A stretch of DNA of 64,000 nucleotides from assembly GCF_001753205.1 (NCBI RefSeq), contig NZ_CP017560.1, forward strand, positions 2,914,001-2,978,000, given 5' to 3'. The notes under the pieces were generated by a model. It saw only the letters and a list, made by a program, of their open reading frames with translations, did no database searches and was not told the origin of the DNA. This document shows positions 51,698 through 60,055 of this stretch, in pieces. The stretch comes from Sporosarcina ureilytica. GTDB lineage: Bacteria > Bacillota > Bacilli > Bacillales_A > Planococcaceae. Every line of letters begins with the position of its first letter. Position 1 is the first letter of the stretch. The position numbers and the translations under genes are program-made.

Positions 51698-51720
51698 TTA
51701 GTTTGTTCGATAAACAAACT
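51698..51720 (-). promoter_or_regulatory. Operator-like site (ROK/XylR type) in front of uxaC-gnd
   Basis: AGTTTGTT and AACAAACT are perfect inverted arms five bases apart (51700-51720), the classic shape of XylR-type ROK operators. It lies about 10-30 bp downstream of the predicted start. Confidence 0.7.
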
Positions 51721-51736
51721 CACATGTCTATCTATC

Positions 51737-51765
51737 ATCATAATTGTAAGCGTTTTAGTTTTCAA
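51737..51765 (-). promoter_or_regulatory. uxaC promoter with internal cre-like box
   Basis: On the minus strand TTGAAA (51760-51765), a 17-bp spacer and TATGAT (51737-51742). The spacer holds CTAAAACGCTTACAA, almost identical to the spacer of the dctP promoter. The stretch 51766-51885 shows nothing further. Confidence 0.7.
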
Positions 51766-51885
51766 GTGTTTTTTATAGAATTCTCACTACATATTCCTTT
51801 ATAATCTTTAGTCAGTTTAAATTATGTTGTACAACATTTACTTTTTACGAATTATGTCTTTTGCTTAATTTATTTGCTAACAGCA

Positions 51886-51924
51886 AAAAGAAGTCGATCA
51901 TTGTAATGCCGACTTCCTTCTTTA
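51886..51924 (-). terminator. Terminator of the permease gene at 52027
   Basis: GAAGTCG (51890-51896) and CGACTTC (51910-51916) pair, with AAAGAAG and CTTCTTT extending the stem imperfectly. On the minus strand CTTTTTG follows. Confidence 0.65.
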
Positions 51925-52026
51925 TCATTTTATTTATCAAAGATTGCCTACACATGTCTCCATGTTTAGTAACAATAACCTCATTATTTTGTCCTCAAAA
52001 ATGTTTAAGCATATACACCTGCAGAA

Positions 52027-53397
52027 TCACCTTATAAAGTACACAAAGAAAACTGTAATTAGTAAAGAACCTATAAAAAACAAATAGTTGTTTCCAATGC
52101 CAACCTTAAATGAACTCTTGTTTAAAACACTACTTATAGTTAGGTTGATAGGTGAAAATGGAGAAGCGGCCGACGAATGACACCACGCAGCGGCTAATAA
52201 TACACCATATGAAACAGTTGACAAACCAATCACATCAGGTGAAATAGAAGTTGCCAATAGTGTTACTGTTATTATTTGATGGACTCCAATGAAGGCTAAA
52301 ACTACTGGAAGAAGTATGATTATACCTATTAAAAAAATCAATGGCACTTCATTCCCTATTCTACTAACAGCATGACTAACGATTTGGTTAAGCGGGGTGC
52401 TCATAATAATAATCCCGAAAAAACCAGCGCTAATGAATAAACTTACTTCATTCCCAATTTTGGGAAGCGATTGAAAGATGTACTTGCTTAAAAGGTGCTT
52501 TAACCTGCGCTTTTCTTTTGCAAGCACAATCCACAGGATAGAGCCCACTAAACCTACTAACGAAACAAGTGTCGTCATTTTTTGCCCTGTCATTTTCTCA
52601 AGCAGAAATAGTGCAAAAAATATAACTACCATTATTATTAATAATCGTGCAATTTTCTTCCGGTCATCGTCCATCTTATTTACTCTTGTATTTATTACAT
52701 CTGGATACTCCAACTTCTTAGTCTTTCTTATTAATAAAAGAACAATCATATTCCCAAAAATAAAATGGAAGATTGCTAACAAGAAAATAAACGGTCCTAA
52801 TTTTGTATAAGGCAAATCCATAAAGTGAAGAATAATAGCCACTGAGGCAAAGTAAGGTGACCATAAATTTGTTGAGGTAAAACCAATTAACATTGCTCTA
52901 CCCAAGTTTTCATTAGAAAGGTTTGTTTTCTTAAAAATAGGAAATAAAACACGAATAATAGCTAAGTTAACCACTGAACTCAATAGGAAAGTTATAATGG
53001 AAAGAAGGATGAATACAGAACCTTGCTTCGAATGTAATTTTTTTAATTCAGCTTCAATACTGTGTATGTATCCTCCAACTTCTATGGGAATGAGTAACAT
53101 AGGCACAAAAGCAAAAAGACTGATTAATCCAAGATTTATAGATAATGCGTCTTTCCATATTGGAAAACCTAACTCATAATACCAAAATAAAAAATGACCA
53201 ATTAGTAGCATCATTAAAGAAATAATAAAAGTTGACTTTTTAATAGTTGGAAATAATAGTATGACCATCATAATGCAGCCATAAAGTATAATTGGAGGCA
53301 TAGGGGCATTTGTCACGATTGGGTAAAACAAAATTAACAGGGCAAGAATGAAGATAACCAATCCTTGCACTTTAGGTAAAAGAATCGATTTAGACAT
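52027..53397 (-). CDS. Uncharacterised 12-helix permease, copy 2
   Basis: A 456-residue membrane protein of about twelve helices, apparently a distant paralogue of the protein at 45231-46604 (similar length, helix pattern and an IGVHQIITVTLLATSIS segment near residue 370). Mid-protein LIGFTSTNLWSPYFASVAIILHFM corresponds to the SPLEILVALPIFL part of the other copy. The ATG at 53397 has GGGTGG eight bases upstream. I do not recognise a characterised family. It lies downstream of a GntR regulator gene and may belong with it and the peptide importer rather than with uxaC. Confidence 0.6.
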   Translation of the reverse strand: MSKSILLPKVQGLVIFILALLILFYPIVTNAPMPPIILYGCIMMVILLFPTIKKSTFIISLMMLLIGHFLFWYYELGFPIWKDALSINLGLISLFAFVPMLLIPIEVGGYIHSIEAELKKLHSKQGSVFILLSIITFLLSSVVNLAIIRVLFPIFKKTNLSNENLGRAMLIGFTSTNLWSPYFASVAIILHFMDLPYTKLGPFIFLLAIFHFIFGNMIVLLLIRKTKKLEYPDVINTRVNKMDDDRKKIARLLIIMVVIFFALFLLEKMTGQKMTTLVSLVGLVGSILWIVLAKEKRRLKHLLSKYIFQSLPKIGNEVSLFISAGFFGIIIMSTPLNQIVSHAVSRIGNEVPLIFLIGIIILLPVVLAFIGVHQIITVTLLATSISPDVIGLSTVSYGVLLAAAWCHSSAASPFSPINLTISSVLNKSSFKVGIGNNYLFFIGSLLITVFFVYFIR

Positions 53398-53540
53398 CTG
53401 ATCTTCCACCCTTTCGTTAGATTATTATAGTTTAGGATTGCATAAACATTATTTTGAACGAGGATTAAAGTTCTTGCACCTGTCTGGGTTTGTAAAAATT
53501 TATTAGAAATATCCTGTATAAAAGCAGAAGGCGCTAGTAG

Positions 53541-54227
53541 CTAAACAATCTCATCATTAGATTCATTTTCGTATTTTTTTATAGCCTCTATTGCAGTATC
53601 CATACTACTTAAAATATGTTTCCTCATAGTTTCTTCTGCCTGTAATCGATTCCCTTTAATAATATAATCGAGTATTATCGAATGATCCTCGCTTTTTTGA
53701 TGGTAAAGATATTTACTATTTACCGGGACAAGCCGACGGTATCTAGTCATATGATCGTTGAGCTGATTTAAAATCTTAACGACCGTTTGATTTCTACTCA
53801 TTTGATACAGTTGTTCGTGGAACATTTTACCGTAATGAAGAATGGCCTCTTCATCGTAGTATTTTGTCGCTTGGTTAATTCTTTGGCAATGACTAGAGAG
53901 TATCTCAATGTCTTCTTCTGTCGCTTCAACTGTTGCTTGGTTTGCTATGATGCCCTCTAAATAACTTCTTACTACAAATAGCTCCTCAGCTTCCTTCACC
54001 GTTATGGATGCCGTTTTAAGTCTTCCATTAGGTTGCCTAATTACCAATTCCTCTGCCTCTAATCTTTGTAAAGCTTCTCTTAAAGGTGTCTTACTAATAT
54101 TTAATTTATCAGCAAGTCTCCCTTCAACTAAATCTTGATCCGGTTGAATATCACCCTTTAAAATTTTTTCTTTCAACTCATAATAAGCATAATCCTTAGA
54201 CATTCTTCTTGGTTGTGTACGCTCCAT
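53541..54227 (-). CDS. GntR-family transcriptional regulator (FadR/FCD subfamily)
   Basis: A 228-residue regulator with an N-terminal winged HTH (YYELKEKILKGDIQPDQDLVEGRLADKLNISKTPLREALQRLEAEELV, about residues 17-63) and an all-helical FCD domain. Its histidines (HCQRI, HGKMFHEQLYQ and HSIILDYI) are the expected metal ligands. FCD regulators respond to small organic acids or amino acids. AAGGAGG precedes the ATG. It is followed by a permease gene on the same strand and lies behind the peptide-importer operon, which it may control. Confidence 0.92.
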   Translation of the reverse strand: MERTQPRRMSKDYAYYELKEKILKGDIQPDQDLVEGRLADKLNISKTPLREALQRLEAEELVIRQPNGRLKTASITVKEAEELFVVRSYLEGIIANQATVEATEEDIEILSSHCQRINQATKYYDEEAILHYGKMFHEQLYQMSRNQTVVKILNQLNDHMTRYRRLVPVNSKYLYHQKSEDHSIILDYIIKGNRLQAEETMRKHILSSMDTAIEAIKKYENESNDEIV

Positions 54228-54300
54228 ATTACTCCTCCTTAAATTTTTTCAACTCTTATTATCTTATACCTAGCCAGTGCAATCCACATTGCTTTCCCGA

Positions 54301-54330
54301 TCTGTTTGTAGGAAAAGACTTACAAACAGA
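54301..54330 (-). terminator. Hairpin at the end of the peptide-importer operon
   Basis: TCTGTTTGTA (54301-54310) and TACAAACAGA (54321-54330) form a perfect 10-bp stem with a 10-nt loop, 12 bp after the last ABC gene. The T tract is poor, so an operator for the adjacent GntR regulator is an alternative. Confidence 0.5.
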
Positions 54331-54341
54331 CCGGAACTGTT

Positions 54342-55307
54342 TTACTCATAAAGATGGCAAGCAACCGCATGTCCACTTTGATATTCTTCAACAACTGGTC
54401 TCACCTTCTTACAAATATCCATTGCCGCAGGACATCTTGGGTGAAATGCACAACCACTAGGAGGGTTCACAGCATTTGGCACATCCCCAGTAAGAATAAT
54501 TCTTTCTTTCTTTTCATCTGGGTGATCAATTGGAACCGCTGACATTAGAGCCTTCGTATAAGGATGCATAGGATTATAGTATAGCTCTTCTGTCGGAGCG
54601 ATTTCAACAATCCGTCCTAGATACATTACGGCGACACGATCTGAAATATGACGGACAACTCCCAAATCATGAGATATAAATATATAAGTAAGGCCTAATT
54701 CTCTTTGTAATTTTAAAAGCAAGTTGATTACTTGTGATTGAATTGATACATCCAAAGCCGAGACAGGTTCATCCGCAATAATTAATTCTGGATGTAATAT
54801 CGCCGCTTTCGCAATCCCAATTCTTTGTCTTTGCCCCCCAGAAAACTCATGTGGATAACGATCGATATGATATTCCGACAATCCTACAATTTCCAATATC
54901 TCAATTACCTTTTCCAACCGCTCAGCAGGTTTATACATATTATGAACCCTCAGAGGTTCAAGAAGTATTTGACGAATCGTTTTTTTAGGGTTCAAAGATG
55001 CATAAGGATCTTGAAAGATCATTTGCATTCTTCTTCGTAATTTTCTCATTTCCTCGTAAGAAAGTTCGCCAATGTTCTGTCCATTAAAAATGATTTCCCC
55101 ATCTGTTGCTTCATTTAATCTTAAAATTGTTCGGCCAGTTGTAGATTTTCCACAACCACTTTCTCCTACTATACTAAATGTTTCTCCCTTGATAACCTCA
55201 AAGTTGATACCGTCAACTGCCTTAACAACCTTTTTTTCTTTAAGCCAACCTTGGTCTAATTTATAATGTTGTTTTAAATCCCTAACCTCTAATAATAGCT
55301 CAGACAT
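54342..55307 (-). CDS. Peptide/nickel-type ABC importer ATP-binding protein (OppF/DppF-like)
   Basis: A 321-residue ATPase with Walker A GESGCGKST (about residues 48-56), Q-loop MIFQDPYASLNP, signature FSGGQRQRIGIAKA and Walker B LIIADEPVSALDVS. The C-terminal oligopeptide-transporter extension carries the cysteine motif GCAFHPRCP with a further C (iron-sulfur-type). It overlaps the preceding ATPase gene by 19 bp and is last in the five-gene importer set. Confidence 0.93.
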   Translation of the reverse strand: MSELLLEVRDLKQHYKLDQGWLKEKKVVKAVDGINFEVIKGETFSIVGESGCGKSTTGRTILRLNEATDGEIIFNGQNIGELSYEEMRKLRRRMQMIFQDPYASLNPKKTIRQILLEPLRVHNMYKPAERLEKVIEILEIVGLSEYHIDRYPHEFSGGQRQRIGIAKAAILHPELIIADEPVSALDVSIQSQVINLLLKLQRELGLTYIFISHDLGVVRHISDRVAVMYLGRIVEIAPTEELYYNPMHPYTKALMSAVPIDHPDEKKERIILTGDVPNAVNPPSGCAFHPRCPAAMDICKKVRPVVEEYQSGHAVACHLYE

Positions 55308-56305
55308 TTGACTTCCTCCTTCTCCTCAACTTCATGAAGCCAACAACGGGATAACTGATTTTCCAATTGATAAAGCGGCGGCTTCTCAGTTATGCATTTG
55401 CCCATAGCAAAAGGACAACGCGCAGCAAATGTACAACCTTCAGGTAATTCATCAGGTCTTGGAACACTTCCTGGAATAGAATCAAGGTCTTGTTTCCTAC
55501 CGCTAGCACTCATGCCAGGCCTTGACTTTAATAATCCCTGTGTATATGGATGCTTCGGAGAATCAAATATCGTTCTAATATCGGCTTTTTCTACAACCTT
55601 CCCCGCATACATGATAATTACCTCATCACACATTTCAGCAACAACTCCTAAATCATGTGTGATTAGAATAATAGACATGTTTTGCTTATCCCTAATTTCC
55701 TTGATTAGCTCCAATATTTGTGCTTGAATCGTAACATCAAGAGCAGTGGTCGGTTCATCAGCTATTAAAAGTCTAGGGTTACATATCATCGCTAAACTAA
55801 TCATTACCCTCTGTCTCATCCCACCCGAAAGTTGGTGTGGATATTCTGAATAAACACTTTCAGGTCTAGGTATACCGACAAGAGTCAGTATTTCAATAAT
55901 TCTTTCTTTCATTTCTTTTTTATTTAAACTAGTATGTTGCTTAAGAGGTTCACTTAATTGTTCACCTATTGTAAAAACTGGATTCAATGAAGTCATCGGT
56001 TCTTGGAAAATCATCGATATTTCATTTCCTCTTATTTTTCTTAATGCATTCTCACTCTTTTTAGTTAAATCTACTCCATTAAAATTAATTTCACCTTCTT
56101 CAATCTTGGCGAGTGATTTTGGTAAAAGCCCCATTATTGAAAGTGAAGTTACGCTCTTTCCGCAACCTGATTCCCCAACGAGCCCTATTGTTCTTCCTCT
56201 TTTAACTTCAAAATCGACGCCATCTACTGCTTTTACTTTACCGCGGCTAGTATGAAAATAGGTTTTTAAATTTTTCACTTTTAATACAACATCGTTGTCT
56301 GGCAA
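55289..56305 (-). CDS. Peptide/nickel-type ABC importer ATP-binding protein (OppD/DppD-like)
   Basis: A 338-residue ATPase with Walker A GESGCGKSV, Q-loop MIFQEPMTSLNP, signature LSGGMRQRVMISLA, Walker B LLIADEPTTALDVT and the C-terminal GCTFAARCPFA cysteine motif. The start is a TTG at 56305, eight bases after a perfect AAGGAGG. The longer in-frame ATG at 56362 would run into the upstream gene and lacks a site. Confidence 0.93.
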   Translation of the reverse strand: MPDNDVVLKVKNLKTYFHTSRGKVKAVDGVDFEVKRGRTIGLVGESGCGKSVTSLSIMGLLPKSLAKIEEGEINFNGVDLTKKSENALRKIRGNEISMIFQEPMTSLNPVFTIGEQLSEPLKQHTSLNKKEMKERIIEILTLVGIPRPESVYSEYPHQLSGGMRQRVMISLAMICNPRLLIADEPTTALDVTIQAQILELIKEIRDKQNMSIILITHDLGVVAEMCDEVIIMYAGKVVEKADIRTIFDSPKHPYTQGLLKSRPGMSASGRKQDLDSIPGSVPRPDELPEGCTFAARCPFAMGKCITEKPPLYQLENQLSRCWLHEVEEKEEVKCLSYY

Positions 56306-56318
56306 TATAAAAACCTCC

Positions 56319-57233
56319 TTACTTATTATATTCTGGATCAAGTACATCCCGTAACCAGTCACCTAATAAGTTAATTCCAAGCGCCGTTAATAAAATTGCA
56401 ACCCCTGGGAATGTAATTAACCACCATGCGCTAAATATAAAATCTTTTCCCTCACTGAGCATATTTCCCCATGCCGGTTGAGGAGGCTGTACGCCAAATC
56501 CTAGGAAACTAATCCCAGCTTCTGCAATAATATAATTAGCAGCTTGAAGCGATGATAATACAATAATTGGTGTATATAGGTTAGGAATGATATGTTTCAC
56601 TATAATCTCCCATCTAGGTACGCCAGTTGCGACACTAGCAACAATAAACTCCTTTTCCCTTAAAGCTAGTACCTCGCCCCTAACTATTCTTGCATAAGCA
56701 ACCCAGCCCGCAATAACTAGTGAAATAATAATGTTTTTTAACCCTGCACCAAGTACTGTACTGATAACTAATACTAATAGAATGAAAGGAACACTAAGAG
56801 AAACATCAACAATTCGCATAATGACTACATCTACCCATCCACGAAAGTAACCAGATATGATGCCTATTATAGTACCAATGAGACCTGCACATATTACGGT
56901 AGCAGTCCCTATAATGAGGGATATCCTTGTACCTACGATAATTCTAGATAACATATCTCGACCTAATTGATCAGTTCCGAGTATATGTCCTTCAGATAAT
57001 GGCGGTAAGAGTTTCTGGGCAAGATTCATAGCCATTGGATCATGTGGTGCAACTAAATTACCAAAAATACCGAGAAAAACGATGACAAGTAAGATTGTCG
57101 CCCCAAAAAGGCCAGTGGGACTTTTCTTTAATTCTTTTAAGTAGTATTTGAGTTTCGAGTCCTTCTTTTTTTCCTTCTTTTCAACTACTACCGTAACTTC
57201 CTCAATTTTTGCATCTGCCGAATTTCTAACCAT
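56319..57233 (-). CDS. Peptide/nickel-type ABC importer permease (OppC/DppC-like)
   Basis: A 304-residue permease. A charged 30-residue N-terminus precedes the OppC N-terminal domain (LKELKKSPTGLFGATILLVIVFLGIFGNLVAPHDP) and the GTDQLGRDMLSRIIVGTRISL segment, then five helices with the EAA loop VPRWEIIVKHIIPNLYTPIIV. Starts 12 bp after the oppB-like gene. Confidence 0.94.
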   Translation of the reverse strand: MVRNSADAKIEEVTVVVEKKEKKKDSKLKYYLKELKKSPTGLFGATILLVIVFLGIFGNLVAPHDPMAMNLAQKLLPPLSEGHILGTDQLGRDMLSRIIVGTRISLIIGTATVICAGLIGTIIGIISGYFRGWVDVVIMRIVDVSLSVPFILLVLVISTVLGAGLKNIIISLVIAGWVAYARIVRGEVLALREKEFIVASVATGVPRWEIIVKHIIPNLYTPIIVLSSLQAANYIIAEAGISFLGFGVQPPQPAWGNMLSEGKDFIFSAWWLITFPGVAILLTALGINLLGDWLRDVLDPEYNK

Positions 57234-57245
57234 TTAATTCACTCC

Positions 57246-58163
57246 TTACTTTAATCGAACTTGAGGATTCACGAGACCGTAGAGAATATCTGTAAAAAAG
57301 TTAATAATCGAAATACTTAAGGCAATAAAAAAGACGCCTGCGATGACAACTGGAAAGTCTCTACCCATAAGTGCTTTTAAAAGTAATTGACCTAAACCTG
57401 GCCATGAAAATACCGATTCAATAATAACAGCTCCGCCTAATAGAACTCCCAAATCCAAAGCAGCAATTGTAATAATTGGAATCAATGTGTTTTTTAATGC
57501 GTACTTATATAAAATTGTAACCATAGGAGCACCGGTAGATTTAACTGTTCTTATATAATCTTTTCTCAGTACGTCCAGCATGGTAGATCTAGTAAATCTA
57601 GCAAATCGTGCTGCACTGTGAGCAGCAAGCGCGGCTGCTGGTAATATGAGGTGAATTACAGATCCTCCTCCACCAGATGGAAGTATCTTAAATGTGACCG
57701 AAAATACTAGAATCAATAATAATCCTAGCCAAAAACCAGGAATTGCTTGCCCTAGAACTGTCACCCCGGTGCCTATTCTGTCGTAGATTGTATTTTGTTT
57801 GTAGGCTGAGATGACACCTAAAGGTATGGCAACCGCTATTGCCATAAATAGGGCTGCAAAAGCTAATTGAAAAGTGGCGGGTATTTTGGCAACTACCATT
57901 GCTAACGCATCTTCCCTGTGCATTAACGAGTCACCAAAGTCACCTTGCACAACATCTACCAAAAAACTTCCATACTGTATATATAGTGGACGATCGAATC
58001 CCATTTGCTCACGGAACTCCTCAACCATTTCATCAGTCGCATCGTCAGGCATATATAAATAAGTAGGATCTCCAGATAAACGAATAATAAAGAATACTAA
58101 AGTAATAGTTAGAAAAAGCACTACTAATGTCTGTACTCCGCGTTTTAGTATATAGCCTAGCAT
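57246..58163 (-). CDS. Peptide/nickel-type ABC importer permease (OppB/DppB-like)
   Basis: A 305-residue permease opening with MLGYILKRGVQTLVVLFLTITLVFFIIRLSGDP, typical of OppB/DppB, with the later APMVTILYKYALKNTLIPIITI EAA-like loop and the ESVFSWPGLGQLL segment. The ATG at 58163 has AAGGAGG five bases upstream; an earlier in-frame ATG at 58181 precedes that site. Confidence 0.94.
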   Translation of the reverse strand: MLGYILKRGVQTLVVLFLTITLVFFIIRLSGDPTYLYMPDDATDEMVEEFREQMGFDRPLYIQYGSFLVDVVQGDFGDSLMHREDALAMVVAKIPATFQLAFAALFMAIAVAIPLGVISAYKQNTIYDRIGTGVTVLGQAIPGFWLGLLLILVFSVTFKILPSGGGGSVIHLILPAAALAAHSAARFARFTRSTMLDVLRKDYIRTVKSTGAPMVTILYKYALKNTLIPIITIAALDLGVLLGGAVIIESVFSWPGLGQLLLKALMGRDFPVVIAGVFFIALSISIINFFTDILYGLVNPQVRLK

Positions 58164-58254
58164 AGGGTCCTCCTTTTCCATGGGATTTAACTTATATAAA
58201 GATTTTCGTTGCTCCCATTCTGATTATTCAATCCACTTCAGTTATAAATATAGA

Positions 58255-58331
58255 GAAAAGCTACTATTAAGTTATTATTCATTCACTTATATAGTAGCTT
58301 TTCAACATGCAATAATTCCTGGAATTATTGC
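58255..58331 (-). promoter_or_regulatory. Two intercistronic hairpins between the oppA-like and oppB-like genes
   Basis: GAAAAGCTACTAT (58255-58267) with ATAGTAGCTTTTC (58291-58303), and CAATAATTCC with its partner AATTATTG (58311-58331). Both lie in the 199-bp gap after the binding-protein gene and probably raise its mRNA level relative to the permease genes. Confidence 0.6.
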
Positions 58332-58362
58332 TATCTATAAAGTTTGATGAGTCTAATAAACC

Positions 58363-59928
58363 TTACTCTTTCCATTTTACATCCGTTAAAATATACCGTT
58401 GATCTACACGTGGGTGAAACTCTAAGTTTTTATTAATTGCGTAAACGTCACCTTGTTGCCAAAGTGGGACCATAACCGCTTCTTCAACCGCCCAATGTTG
58501 TAGTTCATCGAAATGTGCTTTTAATTTTACCGGATCAACAATTGTACCGCCTTCATGAATTTTGTCTTGTATCTCTTGGGGTGCTGTATGAATTAAGAAG
58601 GTGCCCCCTGGAACAAACAAGTTTTTAAAAGTACCAAATGCATCGAATTGTGTGCCTAGACTACTAACAAAAATTTCGCCTACTTCCCCTTCTGCTATTC
58701 TACTTACATGAGTTGAATAGTCGTTTACTTGAACACTTGTATCAAATCCTGCTTCATTCATTTGGGTTGACATTGCTTGTGCAACCTGGACATCCATTGG
58801 ATATCTGCCATTTGTGGTTTCAATCGTCATTTTCAATTCCCCAGGCTCATATCCCGCTTCTTTTAATAATTCTTTTGCTTTTTCAGGATTGTATTCATAT
58901 TCTTTCGTCTCTGTATATCCTTCATTAACTTCTGAAAGAGGGCCAGTCATTTGTGTTCCTTGATTGTTAAGTACATGCTCCAATAAGGCTCTCGTATCAA
59001 TTGCATAGTTAGCAGCTTGACGAACTTTTTTATCTAAAAACGGGCTACCTTCACTGTCATTCAAACCTAAGTAAATCACTCTTGCTGAACTCACTGTTTC
59101 AATATCTCCAAGGTCACTATCCTTAACTTTATCAATGGAATCTACAGGTAGGTTATTCAACAAATCAATTTCTCCTGCCAAAAACGCTGATAATCTTGCA
59201 CTAAATTCCGGGATTACTCTGTAATTCACAGTTTTAATTGGTACCTCTCCATCCCAGTAATCTTCAAAGGCTTCCATTTTAAAGCTTTGGTCCCTGTCCA
59301 TTTCAACAAATTTATACGGACCAGTACCGATTGGATTTTCAGACGCCTTGTCTCCTACCTCTTCCATATGTTTAGGTTCCATAATAAGCATGTTATCTGC
59401 CAGTTTAATGAGTAACGTCGGCATAGGTTCACTTGTTATAATTTCAAAATTCAAGTCATCAATAATCTTTACTTCTTCAATTGGAGCAAAGTGCCCTTTG
59501 TATCCGGATTGGTTTTTTTCATCTAAAATATAATCAACAGAATATTTTACTGCCTCCGGCGTTAGAATTTCACCATTATGAAACTTTACCCCTTCACGTA
59601 ATTTAAATCTCCAGGTTAAATCATCGATATTTTCCCACTCAGTTGCTAAAAGTGGCGTCATTTCTCCATCAGGATTTCTCCCAATCAAAGGCTCAAAAAT
59701 ACTTTTTAAATGTAAGTCCTTAATAAAATTTGGATCTGTGTTTGGTATAAGTGTTGTTGGACTTGCTTCAATACCAATATTCAAATCCGTTCTTGCTTCT
59801 TGTTTCCCATTATCTGCTGTTTTCCCCTCACTACTTGTCCCTGCAGTCCCTTCTGTACAGGCTGATAACAAGAGAACGAATAGTAAAGAGAGTAGAATAC
59901 TTAAGTTAAACTTCTTTGTTTTCCTCAT
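58363..59928 (-). CDS. Peptide/nickel-type ABC importer solute-binding lipoprotein (OppA/DppA-like, SBP_bac_5)
   Basis: A 521-residue family-5 binding protein. A lipoprotein signal with lipobox LLSAC (mature Cys about residue 24) is followed by a Ser/Gly/Lys linker. TEWENIDDLTWRFKLREGVKFHNGE (about residues 105-129) is the family-5 signature, and AYIDTRALLEHVLNN-like and PEKAKELLKEAGY segments follow. First gene of the importer operon. Given the downstream peptidases the ligand is probably a dipeptide or an N-acylated amino acid. Confidence 0.93.
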   Translation of the reverse strand: MRKTKKFNLSILLSLLFVLLLSACTEGTAGTSSEGKTADNGKQEARTDLNIGIEASPTTLIPNTDPNFIKDLHLKSIFEPLIGRNPDGEMTPLLATEWENIDDLTWRFKLREGVKFHNGEILTPEAVKYSVDYILDEKNQSGYKGHFAPIEEVKIIDDLNFEIITSEPMPTLLIKLADNMLIMEPKHMEEVGDKASENPIGTGPYKFVEMDRDQSFKMEAFEDYWDGEVPIKTVNYRVIPEFSARLSAFLAGEIDLLNNLPVDSIDKVKDSDLGDIETVSSARVIYLGLNDSEGSPFLDKKVRQAANYAIDTRALLEHVLNNQGTQMTGPLSEVNEGYTETKEYEYNPEKAKELLKEAGYEPGELKMTIETTNGRYPMDVQVAQAMSTQMNEAGFDTSVQVNDYSTHVSRIAEGEVGEIFVSSLGTQFDAFGTFKNLFVPGGTFLIHTAPQEIQDKIHEGGTIVDPVKLKAHFDELQHWAVEEAVMVPLWQQGDVYAINKNLEFHPRVDQRYILTDVKWKE

Positions 59929-60055
59929 AATTGATTCCCCCCATTAATAGTATTCACATTTTTCCCCTTCAAATTTTCACCTAAAAATTTAATTTATCTT
60001 CCCCTTATCGCCCTCCTCTTCTATTAATCATTTCTACACAGAGACAATCAACTTC

